A program made the position numbers and the translations under genes. A stretch of 64,000 nt of DNA. Origin: JALHST01 sp038316335. Lineage in GTDB: Bacteria > Bacteroidota > Bacteroidia > Flavobacteriales > Flavobacteriaceae. The DNA is taken from contig JBBQAM010000019.1 of NCBI GenBank assembly GCA_038316335.1, positions 1-64,000 of the forward strand. Reading direction: 5' to 3'. Positions 35,472-43,895 of this stretch are shown piece after piece. The notes below the pieces were generated by a model. It was not told the origin of the DNA and made no database searches. It saw nothing but the letters and a program-made list of their open reading frames with translations. Each line of letters begins with the position of its first letter. The stretch's first letter is position 1.

Positions 35472-35849
35472 ATGCAAAAGGGAAAAGCTAGCACAGATGA
35501 GTTAATTGCATTAATTATACAAGGGATTGAAGAGGTAAAAGGTCAACATACTAGTTTACTCGATCTAAGGGCAATTGAAAATACCGTTTGCGACTACTTT
35601 ATTATTTGTAATGGTACTTCCAACACACATGTAAACGCCATAGTCGGATCCATCCAGAAAACAGTTAGCAAAACAATCAAGGATAAACCTTGGCACGTTG
35701 AAGGCCAAGACAATGCCGAATGGGTGCTGATGGACTACGTAAATGTGGTCGTTCATGTCTTCCAAAAACACATTCGGGAATATTATGACATTGAAGGTCT
35801 TTGGGGCGATGCCAAAGTAACCGAAGTTGAAAGTAGCATAAATTTATAA
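35472..35849 (+). CDS. rsfS: Ribosome silencing factor
   Basis: Binds uL14 and blocks subunit joining when growth slows. The 125-residue protein shows the RsfS pattern DYFIICNGTSNTHVNAIVGSI and WVLMDYVNVVVHVFQKHIREYYDIEGLWGDA. Length and motifs are normal. It is the first gene of the run ahead of ftsH, which follows 7 bases after its stop. Confidence 0.95.
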   Translation: MQKGKASTDELIALIIQGIEEVKGQHTSLLDLRAIENTVCDYFIICNGTSNTHVNAIVGSIQKTVSKTIKDKPWHVEGQDNAEWVLMDYVNVVVHVFQKHIREYYDIEGLWGDAKVTEVESSINL

Positions 35850-35856
35850 AAATATA

Positions 35857-37893
35857 ATGGCAAAAGATAACAATTCGACCCCAAAGAAACCTAAGTTCAG
35901 TTCATGGTGGATCTATGGCTTGATCGCTATACTATTGATTGGTTTTCAAATTTTCAGTAGTAGCAATCTGACCAATACAAAAAAAACAACCACTTCAGAG
36001 CTTCAGGAGTATCTTCGAAATGGGGATATCAGTAAGATATTGATCATTACCAACACGAATCAGGCCAAGGTTTTTCTTTCCGACGAGGCACTGAAAAAAG
36101 ATGTACACAAAGACGTTGCGGCCAAGCCCTTGATCCCTAGTACCGGAATGGTTCCACAATACGTTTTGGATTATGGTGATCTTCAGATCTTTCAAAATGA
36201 GATTACCCAGATAAAAAAGGATAACAACCTCGATACTATCGTTGAATTCGATAAGGAGTCGAACATCTTTATGGAAATGCTGCTCAGTATTCTTCCCTTT
36301 GTGCTGATCATTGGCATATGGATCTACCTTATGCGAAGGATGTCGGGCGGCGGCGGCGGCGGCGCAGGCGGTCAGATATTTAATATCGGGAAGTCGAAGG
36401 CGAAACTTTTTGATGAAAAGACCGACACAAGGACCTCCTTTAAGGACGTTGCCGGTCTCGAAGGTGCCAAGGAAGAAGTTGAGGAAATCGTAGAATTTTT
36501 AAAATATCCTGATAAATACACTTCTTTGGGTGGTAAAATTCCGAAGGGAGCTCTGTTGGTTGGGCCTCCAGGCACGGGAAAGACACTTCTTGCCAAGGCG
36601 GTTGCCGGAGAAGCAAAAGTGCCTTTTTTCTCGTTGTCAGGATCAGATTTTGTAGAAATGTTCGTAGGCGTAGGTGCCTCGAGGGTTCGAGATCTATTCA
36701 AACAGGCGAAGGATAAATCCCCGTCGATTATTTTTATTGATGAAATAGATGCGATAGGTAGGGCCAGGGGGAAAAATAATTTCACTGGTTCCAATGACGA
36801 AAGGGAGAATACACTCAATCAATTGCTGACCGAAATGGATGGGTTTGGCACCAATACCAATGTAATCGTATTGGCGGCTACCAACCGGGCCGATGTCTTA
36901 GATAAGGCCCTTATGCGCGCAGGACGCTTTGATCGTCAAATTTATGTCGACCTTCCTGACATTCGCGAACGAAAGGAAATTTTCGAAGTACATCTTAGGC
37001 CCATCAAAACGGCCGAAACATTGGATCTTGACTTTTTGGCCAGACAAACACCGGGGTTTTCCGGGGCAGATATCGCGAATGTCTGTAATGAGGCCGCCTT
37101 GATTGCTGCCCGTAAAGAGAAAAAAGCGGTCAATAAGCAAGATTTCCTTGACGCAGTAGACCGAATTGTAGGCGGACTCGAGAAAAAGAACAAAATAATT
37201 ACCCCTGGAGAAAAACGTACAATTGCCTATCACGAAGCAGGTCATGCCACTGTTAGTTGGATGCTGGAGCACGCGGCTCCCTTGGTAAAGGTGACGATCG
37301 TACCACGGGGACAATCGTTGGGCGCTGCATGGTATTTACCAGAAGAGCGCTTGATCGTACGCCCAGAGCAAATGCAAGATGAAATGTGCGCCACATTGGG
37401 TGGTAGAGCTGCTGAAAAAGTCATCTTCGATAAAATTTCTACCGGGGCCCTAAGTGACCTCGAAAAAGTGACAAAGCAAGCTCGGGCCATGGTCACGGTA
37501 TATGGGTTGAATGATGAAATCGGAAACCTCACCTATTACGATTCATCCGGACAGACCGATTATGGTTTTTCAAAACCTTATAGCGAGGAAACCGCTAGAA
37601 AGATTGATGTTGAAATTTCGAAGTTGATCGAGGAACAATACAAACGGGCCATCGAGGTCTTGAGTATTAATAAGGATAAACTCATTACCTTGGCAGAGCG
37701 ATTGCTTGAGAAGGAAGTCATCTTTAAGGAAGATCTCGAAAAAATCTTCGGGCGAAGGCCATTTGATAAGGAATTCGATGAAAAAGGACAAGAGATTCCA
37801 AGAGATGTCATTGAGGAAGTCGATACCGCAGAGGAAGTCGTTGCCGCAGAGGAAGTTGTACCAGAAGTGAAAAAGAAAAAAGAAAATAAATAG
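35857..37893 (+). CDS. ftsH: ATP-dependent zinc metalloprotease FtsH
   Basis: Membrane-anchored AAA+ protease that removes misassembled membrane proteins and regulators. The 678-residue protein has two membrane segments (about 17-30 and 141-160), a Gly-rich hinge encoded by a run of GGC codons (RMSGGGGGG), the Walker A motif GPPGTGKT at 236-243, Walker B FIDEID, an arginine-finger region RAGRFDR, and the zinc site HEAGH at 459-463. The tail is acidic then Lys-rich. Four further genes follow on the same strand. Confidence 0.97.
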   Translation: MAKDNNSTPKKPKFSSWWIYGLIAILLIGFQIFSSSNLTNTKKTTTSELQEYLRNGDISKILIITNTNQAKVFLSDEALKKDVHKDVAAKPLIPSTGMVPQYVLDYGDLQIFQNEITQIKKDNNLDTIVEFDKESNIFMEMLLSILPFVLIIGIWIYLMRRMSGGGGGGAGGQIFNIGKSKAKLFDEKTDTRTSFKDVAGLEGAKEEVEEIVEFLKYPDKYTSLGGKIPKGALLVGPPGTGKTLLAKAVAGEAKVPFFSLSGSDFVEMFVGVGASRVRDLFKQAKDKSPSIIFIDEIDAIGRARGKNNFTGSNDERENTLNQLLTEMDGFGTNTNVIVLAATNRADVLDKALMRAGRFDRQIYVDLPDIRERKEIFEVHLRPIKTAETLDLDFLARQTPGFSGADIANVCNEAALIAARKEKKAVNKQDFLDAVDRIVGGLEKKNKIITPGEKRTIAYHEAGHATVSWMLEHAAPLVKVTIVPRGQSLGAAWYLPEERLIVRPEQMQDEMCATLGGRAAEKVIFDKISTGALSDLEKVTKQARAMVTVYGLNDEIGNLTYYDSSGQTDYGFSKPYSEETARKIDVEISKLIEEQYKRAIEVLSINKDKLITLAERLLEKEVIFKEDLEKIFGRRPFDKEFDEKGQEIPRDVIEEVDTAEEVVAAEEVVPEVKKKKENK

Positions 37894-37950
37894 GAAAATT
37901 CAGCGTTGTCCTTAAGCAGCAGGACACCATCAAAACATTATTAAAAGTGA

Positions 37951-38562
37951 ATGGGGCTATTTGACAAGCTTTTTGGAGGTGGTAAAAGAAAGGTTTCCAA
38001 AGAAACTAAGGAAACCAGGGGGATTCATATGCCCGATCTTCATATTCCCGTAGATGAGAAATTCACAATTCATTTTAAAAAAAATGGCGGGAAATTTCTG
38101 TATTGTGATTCTATGTCCGAAGTTTCGATTGCCTTGCAGAATATTATTACCGAAAATGCTTGGCAGGAACAAACCTTCCTTATTTTAGATCAAAGACTGG
38201 AACAGAAATTTGCCAAAGAAGATTTAAAATTTACACATAAGACGAAAAATAGCGAAATTTTCCTTACTACCTGCGAGCATTTGATTGCCCAGAATGGCTC
38301 GATATTAGTTTGTTCCAATCAGTTGATGGAAAAAAAGCTTCACGAATTACCGGCAAATGTCATCGTATTTGCTACCACTAGCCAATTGGTCGAAACGATA
38401 GGGGAAGGTCTTAAGATCATCAAGAAAAAATATGGTCACAATATTCCTGCAAATATTACTACCTTAAAACATTTTCTGCCAACAACCGAAAATACGCACG
38501 ATTTCCTTACCTACGGAAGTAGCTCAAAAAATTTGTACCTTTTACTTCTGGAAGACTTATAG
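37951..38562 (+). CDS. LUD domain (LutC/YkgG-like) protein
   Basis: A 203-residue LUD domain protein, related to LutC, a component linked to lactate utilisation. It begins MGLFDKLFGGGKRKVS and has the segments QNGSILVCSNQLMEKKLHELP and HNIPANITTLKHF seen in related proteins. No Fe-S or catalytic cluster is obvious. It lies between ftsH and cdsA, a neighbourhood I recall as common in Flavobacteriia; its role there is unknown. Confidence 0.8.
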   Translation: MGLFDKLFGGGKRKVSKETKETRGIHMPDLHIPVDEKFTIHFKKNGGKFLYCDSMSEVSIALQNIITENAWQEQTFLILDQRLEQKFAKEDLKFTHKTKNSEIFLTTCEHLIAQNGSILVCSNQLMEKKLHELPANVIVFATTSQLVETIGEGLKIIKKKYGHNIPANITTLKHFLPTTENTHDFLTYGSSSKNLYLLLLEDL

Positions 38563-38563
38563 A

Positions 38564-39367
38564 ATGAAGGAAATTTTAAGGCGTTCATTGACCGGGGCCG
38601 TTTATATTATTTTATTATTATCTGCCGTTTTCTTGAATTCAGATGCCTTTGATTTTTTATTTATGACCTTTGGTTTGGCATGTATTTATGAATACAAGCG
38701 GCTTGTGGTTCTAAAAGGCTACTATATTTTTGCGGCATATTTAGGGCTTTGGTGGCTGTTCATTTACGTAATCCACGACCAAAGGATCATCGAGATGCTA
38801 TTGATACCGACCATCGTTGTAGACCTTGCCCTAATGATTTTTCTTTTTGGCAGGAAGATAAGCCACTTGAATACATTTCAAAAATTTGTTGTAGGACTCT
38901 TCTATATTGGCGGAGGATTCATTTTCCTAACCATGATTCCCTATAAAGACAATGAATTTGCACAATTGCTGATCATGGGTATTTTCATACTTATTTGGGT
39001 AAACGATTCGTTTGCGTATCTCGTGGGGAGTACCTGGGGACATACAAAACTATATCCTTCTATTTCTCCAAAAAAAACAGTTGAGGGAACCGTTGGTGGT
39101 TTTATCTTTGCAATGGCAGCTGCATACATTATGGCACACTGGGAAACCTCGATTAGCCTATTGCAATGGTTGATCTTGGCCTTTGTGATAATAGTTGCCG
39201 GAAGTTTAGGGGATCTATTGGAATCTAAGTTAAAAAGGGTCGCTGGTGTAAAAGACAGCGGGGCTATTTTACCCGGTCATGGGGGGATGTTAGATCGTCT
39301 AGACAGTCTTGTGTTCGCCGCACCATTTGCCTATTTAACATTAATTATTTTCGCATATGTTTCATAA
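38564..39367 (+). CDS. cdsA: Phosphatidate cytidylyltransferase
   Basis: Makes CDP-diacylglycerol from phosphatidate and CTP, the branch point of phospholipid synthesis. The 267-residue protein has about seven hydrophobic segments and the C-terminal signature GSLGDLLESKLKRVAGVKDSGAILPGHGGMLDRLDS. The start follows one base after the LUD gene stop; its end overlaps psd by 11 bases. The N-terminus (MKEILRRSLTGAVYI) is typical. Confidence 0.95.
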   Translation: MKEILRRSLTGAVYIILLLSAVFLNSDAFDFLFMTFGLACIYEYKRLVVLKGYYIFAAYLGLWWLFIYVIHDQRIIEMLLIPTIVVDLALMIFLFGRKISHLNTFQKFVVGLFYIGGGFIFLTMIPYKDNEFAQLLIMGIFILIWVNDSFAYLVGSTWGHTKLYPSISPKKTVEGTVGGFIFAMAAAYIMAHWETSISLLQWLILAFVIIVAGSLGDLLESKLKRVAGVKDSGAILPGHGGMLDRLDSLVFAAPFAYLTLIIFAYVS

Positions 39368-40031
39368 AGAGGGTCAGACCATAATATTAACAACGTTTTT
39401 ACTGGTTGGCGCATGCATTCTTATTTCCCAGTTTTATCTCGATATGCTTTGGCTACGCTGGTTGCTTCAAGGATTGGCCATCGCCATTTTGATATTGATC
39501 CTTCAATTTTTTAGAAACCCCAAACGTATTCCTTTAAAAAGTTTTGACGAAATACTTGCGCCTGTTGATGGCAAAGTAGTAGTAATCGAGGAAGTTCTTG
39601 AAACCGAGTATTTTAATGATATAAGACGGCAAGTCTCTATTTTTATGTCGCCAATCAATGTTCATGTTACACGGTATCCAATAAGTGGGAAGGTGCGTTA
39701 TTCTAAATACCATCCCGGAAAATATTTGGTTGCTTGGCATCCTAAGGCGAGTTTGGAAAATGAACGTACCACGGTGGTGATAAAAACGCCCAAATTCGGT
39801 GATATTCTTTACCGACAAATTGCAGGAGCGGCGGCAAGACGTATCGTAAATTATGCTGAGGAAGGTGAAAATGTGCAACAAGGCGATGATGCCGGTTTTA
39901 TAAAATTTGGATCAAGGGTCGACCTCTTTTTGCCTCTTAATGTGGCTATAGCTGTCAAATTGAACCAAAAAGTAGTGGGAGCCAAAACCTGTATTGCCGC
40001 AGTTATCAAAGAAAGGGATCATGACGAATGA
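39357..40031 (+). CDS. psd: Phosphatidylserine decarboxylase family protein
   Basis: Converts phosphatidylserine to phosphatidylethanolamine and cleaves itself to form a pyruvoyl group. The 224-residue protein is the short bacterial form with two N-terminal membrane helices (about 10-50), the APVDGKVV motif, SPINVHVTRYP, and the self-cleavage site in IKFGSRVDLFLP, with Ser in GSR as the pyruvoyl precursor. The start overlaps cdsA by 11 bases. Confidence 0.93.
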   Translation: MFHKEGQTIILTTFLLVGACILISQFYLDMLWLRWLLQGLAIAILILILQFFRNPKRIPLKSFDEILAPVDGKVVVIEEVLETEYFNDIRRQVSIFMSPINVHVTRYPISGKVRYSKYHPGKYLVAWHPKASLENERTTVVIKTPKFGDILYRQIAGAAARRIVNYAEEGENVQQGDDAGFIKFGSRVDLFLPLNVAIAVKLNQKVVGAKTCIAAVIKERDHDE

Positions 40032-40287
40032 TCAATTAAATAGTGCTTTTAGGGAGGCTGTGGAATATGTAAACCAGTATACCAAGCCATTGCCTGCCGA
40101 TTTCTTGCTAAAGCTGTATGCCTATTACAAAATCGCAAACAAGAACTTTAGCGATCCTGATAGTAAAATCCCCCTGATAAATGCCTTTAAGGCGAACGCC
40201 TTGATCCAAGTAAAAGACAGTACACGCGAAGAGGCAATGCAAGCCTATATCGATTTGGTCGAGGGTGAGCTTAAAAAAAAGAAATAA
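40021..40287 (+). CDS. Acyl-CoA-binding protein
   Basis: A small four-helix acyl-CoA-binding protein of 88 residues (MTNDQLNSAFREAVEYV), with LPADFLLKLYAYYKIAN and a late Lys-rich end (VEGELKKKK). The ATG at 40021 overlaps psd by 11 bases and is chosen over an upstream start at 39994, which would add nine residues antiparallel to the family start. It sits at the end of a lipid gene cluster, consistent with handling acyl-CoA. Confidence 0.9.
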   Translation: MTNDQLNSAFREAVEYVNQYTKPLPADFLLKLYAYYKIANKNFSDPDSKIPLINAFKANALIQVKDSTREEAMQAYIDLVEGELKKKK

Positions 40288-40370
40288 ATCTGCCCAACTA
40301 CTTAATGGGTGGTGCTATGTTTACGAACACTTCGCATTCCAAATCCCATATCCCCCCAAAAGATTGCATA

Positions 40371-40958
40371 TCATCCCTTGTCTTTGATCGATTCGGCCAA
40401 TAATTTTTTGGCCCTTAAAAGCTTAACCTTAATATTATTTACAGGTTCATTAAGTTTTTGCGCGATGGCCGCATAACTCAATTCATGGAAATAACGCAGA
40501 TTAATAACCTCTTGATAATGGGGTTTCAATTTTTTTATATGGTGTAATAATTCTGCTAGGTTTTGTTCGATGATCAGACGATCTTCGGCCGTAGGCGCAT
40601 CATCCAAAACAGATTTTACATCTTCATTTCTTTGGTCGGTATCCAGGACATTTCGTTTTCTTTTGCGAATCAAGTCAACATGGATGTTCTTCGATATAGT
40701 AATCAACCATGTTCTAAACTCATATGAATCGTCATAGGTACTAATTTTATCGAAGGCCTTGGAAAAGGTTTGGATCGTAATATCCTCGGCGTCATTTTCA
40801 TTCTCGGTACGTTTCAATTGAAAACCGAAAACATCATTCCAAAAGGTATCAAGCAATGTACTAAAAGCAATTTGGTTCCCCAATTTGGCTTTTTTTATAA
40901 TATCAGGGATGGTATCCGTTTTATCCAATATTGAAAAGTTTGCGAAATTAACATGCAA
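40371..40958 (-). CDS. RNA polymerase sigma-70 family (ECF-type) factor
   Basis: A 195-residue ECF sigma factor. Region 2 (FQLKRTENENDAEDITIQTFSKAFDKISTYDD) recognises the -10 element and region 4 (VINLRYFHELSYAAIAQKLNEPVNNIKVKLLRAKKLL) the -35. It lies 15 bases downstream of a small Cys-rich membrane protein on the same strand. No anti-sigma gene is directly adjacent to it, unlike the other sigma factor 1.1 kb upstream. Confidence 0.9.
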   Translation of the reverse strand: MHVNFANFSILDKTDTIPDIIKKAKLGNQIAFSTLLDTFWNDVFGFQLKRTENENDAEDITIQTFSKAFDKISTYDDSYEFRTWLITISKNIHVDLIRKRKRNVLDTDQRNEDVKSVLDDAPTAEDRLIIEQNLAELLHHIKKLKPHYQEVINLRYFHELSYAAIAQKLNEPVNNIKVKLLRAKKLLAESIKDKG

Positions 40959-40973
40959 GGTGTGGGCAACGGG

Positions 40974-41180
40974 TCACAAGTTTTGAAGGGTATCTTTTTT
41001 ACAGTCTTGTTCACTAGGTAATTTACCACAAAGACCACAGGCCTGACCGTCTGCATTTAAAAACGGACTCTGACTTGCGCATGTTCCGGCGAATTTACCG
41101 TCTTTTTTAATCCAAATCTTTATGGCAATGCCTGCAAACGCCAAGGCAAGAATTCCTATGGTCAATAAAATCAACTTCAT
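40974..41180 (-). CDS. Small Cys-containing membrane or secreted protein
   Basis: A 68-residue protein with an N-terminal membrane or signal segment (residues 1-24, MKLILLTIGILALAFAGIAI) followed by a tail with four Cys (TCASQS, ACGLCGK, QDCKK). A minus-strand TATATTTG box lies 15 bases before the start, so it has its own promoter after the anti-sigma terminator. It leads the downstream sigma gene. I do not recognise a family with a known function. Confidence 0.75.
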   Translation of the reverse strand: MKLILLTIGILALAFAGIAIKIWIKKDGKFAGTCASQSPFLNADGQACGLCGKLPSEQDCKKDTLQNL

Positions 41181-41194
41181 GATCCAAATTTGTA

Positions 41195-41202
41195 CAAATA
41201 TA
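41195..41202 (-). promoter_or_regulatory. Promoter -7 element for the small Cys-rich protein and sigma gene
   Basis: The minus strand reads TATATTTG, exactly matching TAnnTTTG, 15 bases before the ATG at 41180. No TTG at normal distance; moderate confidence. Confidence 0.5.
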
Positions 41203-41208
41203 CAAAAT

Positions 41209-41238
41209 AAAGCCCCAACCTAATAAGGCCAGGGCTTT
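41209..41238 (-). terminator. Terminator of the sigma/anti-sigma operon
   Basis: AAAGCCC (41209-41215) pairs with GGGCTTT (41232-41238), a 7-bp stem with a 16-base loop. On the minus strand the stem is followed by ATTTTG. It lies 27 bases past the anti-sigma stop and just ahead of the next gene's promoter. Confidence 0.6.
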
Positions 41239-41264
41239 AGTACTTCTTAATTTACGAACCGATT

Positions 41265-42023
41265 TTAATACTTTATATCGGCTACAATGTTGTCTACAGT
41301 CGGACTCACATTGCCCCCTTGTGGCTCGATCGTGATATAGCCTATCGCGTTATCGGCATACGGCAAGGCCAATAATTTATCCTGTCCAAATGCTTCCTTG
41401 ATAACACCTAAATTTACCATTTCCCCATTGACTTCAGCCCACATCTGAAAACATTGGTTTTCTGGAAGTTGTGGCAAATTGCTAACGTTTATATAGGAAA
41501 GTTTTTTTACGGGGTTGATATATGCAACCGCCTTCAGTTCTTTCGCCTTTTTGTTACCCGTAAGCGTGTATTTTTTTGTCTGTGGATTATTAAGTACAAT
41601 AAACTGATTGCGTACATCTTCTAACTGATCCCGCATATTTTGCTCCAAATCCTTGATTTTATTGGTAACCAAGGTATTTTCTTGTTGCAGGTTTTGATTT
41701 TGGTCCCAAAAGAAATACGAAATTCCGGCGAACATAAAGGCCGCAATACTGGCGGCAATGGCATACCTAAAGAATTTGAATCTGTTTCGGTTTTCGGCTT
41801 TCACCCTTGCGATAATCTTGTCCCTTAATCCTTCTGGGGTCTTAATGGCATGCATCTTAGCAAAAACCTCCAAATTCTCCTGCAATTCGTCAAAGGTTTC
41901 GCGCACCTTGGGATACATGGCAATATAGCGCTCAACTTGCTGCGACTCCTGCATTGTTGTGCTACCTAGCAGATACTTTTCAAGCAAATCCGAATCTAGG
42001 AATATTTTAATTTTATCGTTCAT
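41265..42023 (-). CDS. Anti-sigma factor (RskA-like)
   Basis: A 252-residue protein with an N-terminal sigma-binding helical region (residues 1-80), one membrane helix (about 86-106, FFRYAIAASIAAFMFAGISYFF), a coiled-coil segment and a periplasmic anti-sigma-K-type domain. The latter has AVAYINPVKKLSYINV and GYITIEPQGGNVSP. It lies 82 bases downstream of the sigma factor gene and most likely holds it inactive at the membrane. The inducing signal is unknown. Confidence 0.88.
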   Translation of the reverse strand: MNDKIKIFLDSDLLEKYLLGSTTMQESQQVERYIAMYPKVRETFDELQENLEVFAKMHAIKTPEGLRDKIIARVKAENRNRFKFFRYAIAASIAAFMFAGISYFFWDQNQNLQQENTLVTNKIKDLEQNMRDQLEDVRNQFIVLNNPQTKKYTLTGNKKAKELKAVAYINPVKKLSYINVSNLPQLPENQCFQMWAEVNGEMVNLGVIKEAFGQDKLLALPYADNAIGYITIEPQGGNVSPTVDNIVADIKY

Positions 42024-42105
42024 CTTTTTGATATTTTGGTTGAACCTGTCAGTTGGTACCTATGAACATCACGCGTAATTGCGCCAGGGAAATCCACGGG
42101 AATTT

Positions 42106-42672
42106 TCACAATAACAGATGTACTAGAAGTGTGAAAAGCATACTAGGCCCATAAATTTTCTTGAGTTCACGGAGGCCGATTTTTAGTCTTGATTTTATGG
42201 TCCCTAAAGGAATATCGAGCTCCTCGCTAGCTTCCTGTTGGGTCATCCCTTGAAAAAATAAGGCTTCGAGTACAATCTGATACTTCGATTCTATTTTATC
42301 AAGGTTCTCTTTAACGTCCATTAACTCAGGCCTGATGCTATCAACACCTAGATTATATACGTTCGAAACATCCATTTGGATTTCCTTATCGGCTTTTGTG
42401 TTAACACTTCTTAACTTATCAATCGCCGTATTCCTAGTAATCCGAAAGAGCCAGGTAAACAATTTCGCCTTTGTGGGGTCATACGAATCTGATTTTTTCC
42501 AAATTTTCACAAAGCTTTCCTGCAATACATCCTGTGCAAGTTCCTCATCCCTGAGTACCTTATTGGCAACCCCATATAATGTATCCCCGTAATGCTCGTA
42601 CAAAAGGGAAATGGCCTTTTCATTTCGCTCTTGAAGCAATTCGACGATGTGCTTTTCAAGAAGTATGCTCAT
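42106..42672 (-). CDS. RNA polymerase sigma factor (ECF SigK-like)
   Basis: A 188-residue ECF sigma factor. Region 2 is LFTWLFRITRNTAIDKLRSVN and region 4 is EALFFQGMTQQEASEELDIPLGTIKSRLKIGLRELKK. It is followed by the RskA-like anti-sigma gene and forms the usual pair. The last residues (LFTLLVHLLL) are unusually hydrophobic for a sigma factor and may fold into region 4 or contact the membrane partner. Confidence 0.92.
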   Translation of the reverse strand: MSILLEKHIVELLQERNEKAISLLYEHYGDTLYGVANKVLRDEELAQDVLQESFVKIWKKSDSYDPTKAKLFTWLFRITRNTAIDKLRSVNTKADKEIQMDVSNVYNLGVDSIRPELMDVKENLDKIESKYQIVLEALFFQGMTQQEASEELDIPLGTIKSRLKIGLRELKKIYGPSMLFTLLVHLLL

Positions 42673-42799
42673 ACCGTGTGAAGTTTATCGAAAAAATGGG
42701 CGCCGTGGCGTCCAATTTTCAATTTAAACCGTATATCCCTTAAACGCTAATTTATAAAATTGATTGTTATACATAGCGTTATCTCAATATTTTAATTAT

Positions 42800-42882
42800 A
42801 AATGTGCAATTGGTAACTGCACATTTAGTTTTTGGTTAGTTTGGTTTGGTATAACCCCTATGACGTATGTTATGGGGGTTAT
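42800..42882. other. Two hairpins between murB and the sigma gene
   Basis: One stem is AAATGTGCA/TGCACATTT (42800-42808 with 42818-42826), the other ATAACCCC/GGGGTTAT (42851-42858 with 42875-42882). The second contains the murB stop codon. Neither is followed by a clear T run on the minus strand, so terminator function is uncertain. Confidence 0.5.
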
Positions 42883-43895
42883 TTTATGATATTTACCTCG
42901 GGTAAAATTTGAATGCCAAATTTTCGATGTACGGAGTGAATAATGTCATCGGCCAAATGTAGTATCTCCTTGCCAGATGCCTCGCCGTAATTTACCAAGA
43001 CGAGCGCTTGATTTTTGTGTACGCCGGCATCTCCATAGCGTTTCCCTTTAAACCCGCATTGTTCAATAAGCCAACCTGCAGGTATTTTGTATACATCATT
43101 GGAAACCCTGTAAAAAGGTGCGTTGGGATGGTCGACCATGAATGTAGCAAATTCTTTGGACGTAATTACCGGATTTTTAAAAAAACTACCACTGTTGCCC
43201 AATTCTTTAGGGTCTGGCAATTTGCTTTTTCGAATGGCAACGACCGCATTCGAAATGTCCTTGATGCTTGGGTGCTTGATGCCTTCTTTTTTTAGTTCTT
43301 CCTCAATGGTGCCATAACTCGTATTAAGATTATGATTCCTTTTCGTCAACCTAAAATTCACCGAGGTAATGATGTACTTATCTTTGCCCTCATTTTTAAA
43401 AAACGAATCCCTATATCCAAATTGACATGCTGCGTTCGTGAATGTTTTTAGCGTCTGGTCTGCCCTATCCATGGCTTCACAACTGATAAATACATCTTTA
43501 AGTTCAACACCATAGGCTCCAATATTCTGAATCGGGGCCGTACCTGTATTTCCAGGGATCAGCGACAAATTTTCGAGGCCCCCATAATTCCTGGTCAAGG
43601 CCCATAGCACGAATTGGTGCCAATTCTCTCCGGCCATTACCTTTATGATTGCGTTGTCTTCATCTTCCGCAACAAGTTCGATTCCTTTTAGGTTGATATG
43701 CAAAACCAACCCCTGAATGTCCCTGGTTAACAGCACATTGCTACCACCACTCAGGACAAACTTTTTAGGATAATCCCTTAACTGTAAAGCGCGCTCAAGT
43801 TCGTCAAGGGTACTTATATCACAAAAGTGCCCGGCCTTGGCATCTATGCCAAAGGTGTTGTAAGGCCTTAAGGATATATTATCGCGTATATGCAT
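42879..43895 (-). CDS. murB: UDP-N-acetylmuramate dehydrogenase
   Basis: Reduces enolpyruvyl-UDP-GlcNAc to UDP-MurNAc with FAD and NADPH in cell-wall synthesis. The 338-residue protein has the FAD-binding region (VLSGGSNVLL), SLIPGNTGTAPIQNIGAYG, the catalytic Ser in GNSGSFFKNP, and a late Glu in LPEVNII. It overlaps the preceding aminotransferase by one base (TAATG junction), so the two are translationally coupled. Confidence 0.95.
   Translation of the reverse strand: MHIRDNISLRPYNTFGIDAKAGHFCDISTLDELERALQLRDYPKKFVLSGGSNVLLTRDIQGLVLHINLKGIELVAEDEDNAIIKVMAGENWHQFVLWALTRNYGGLENLSLIPGNTGTAPIQNIGAYGVELKDVFISCEAMDRADQTLKTFTNAACQFGYRDSFFKNEGKDKYIITSVNFRLTKRNHNLNTSYGTIEEELKKEGIKHPSIKDISNAVVAIRKSKLPDPKELGNSGSFFKNPVITSKEFATFMVDHPNAPFYRVSNDVYKIPAGWLIEQCGFKGKRYGDAGVHKNQALVLVNYGEASGKEILHLADDIIHSVHRKFGIQILPEVNIIK

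Noticed and set aside
36344..36370. GGC triplet run in ftsH as a possible repeat element
   Set aside because: It encodes the Gly-rich hinge that I recall as usual in Bacteroidota FtsH; it is in frame and explained by the protein.
42851..42882. Hairpin over the murB stop as a terminator
   Set aside because: No T run follows on the minus strand where murB is transcribed, so I list it only as a hairpin.
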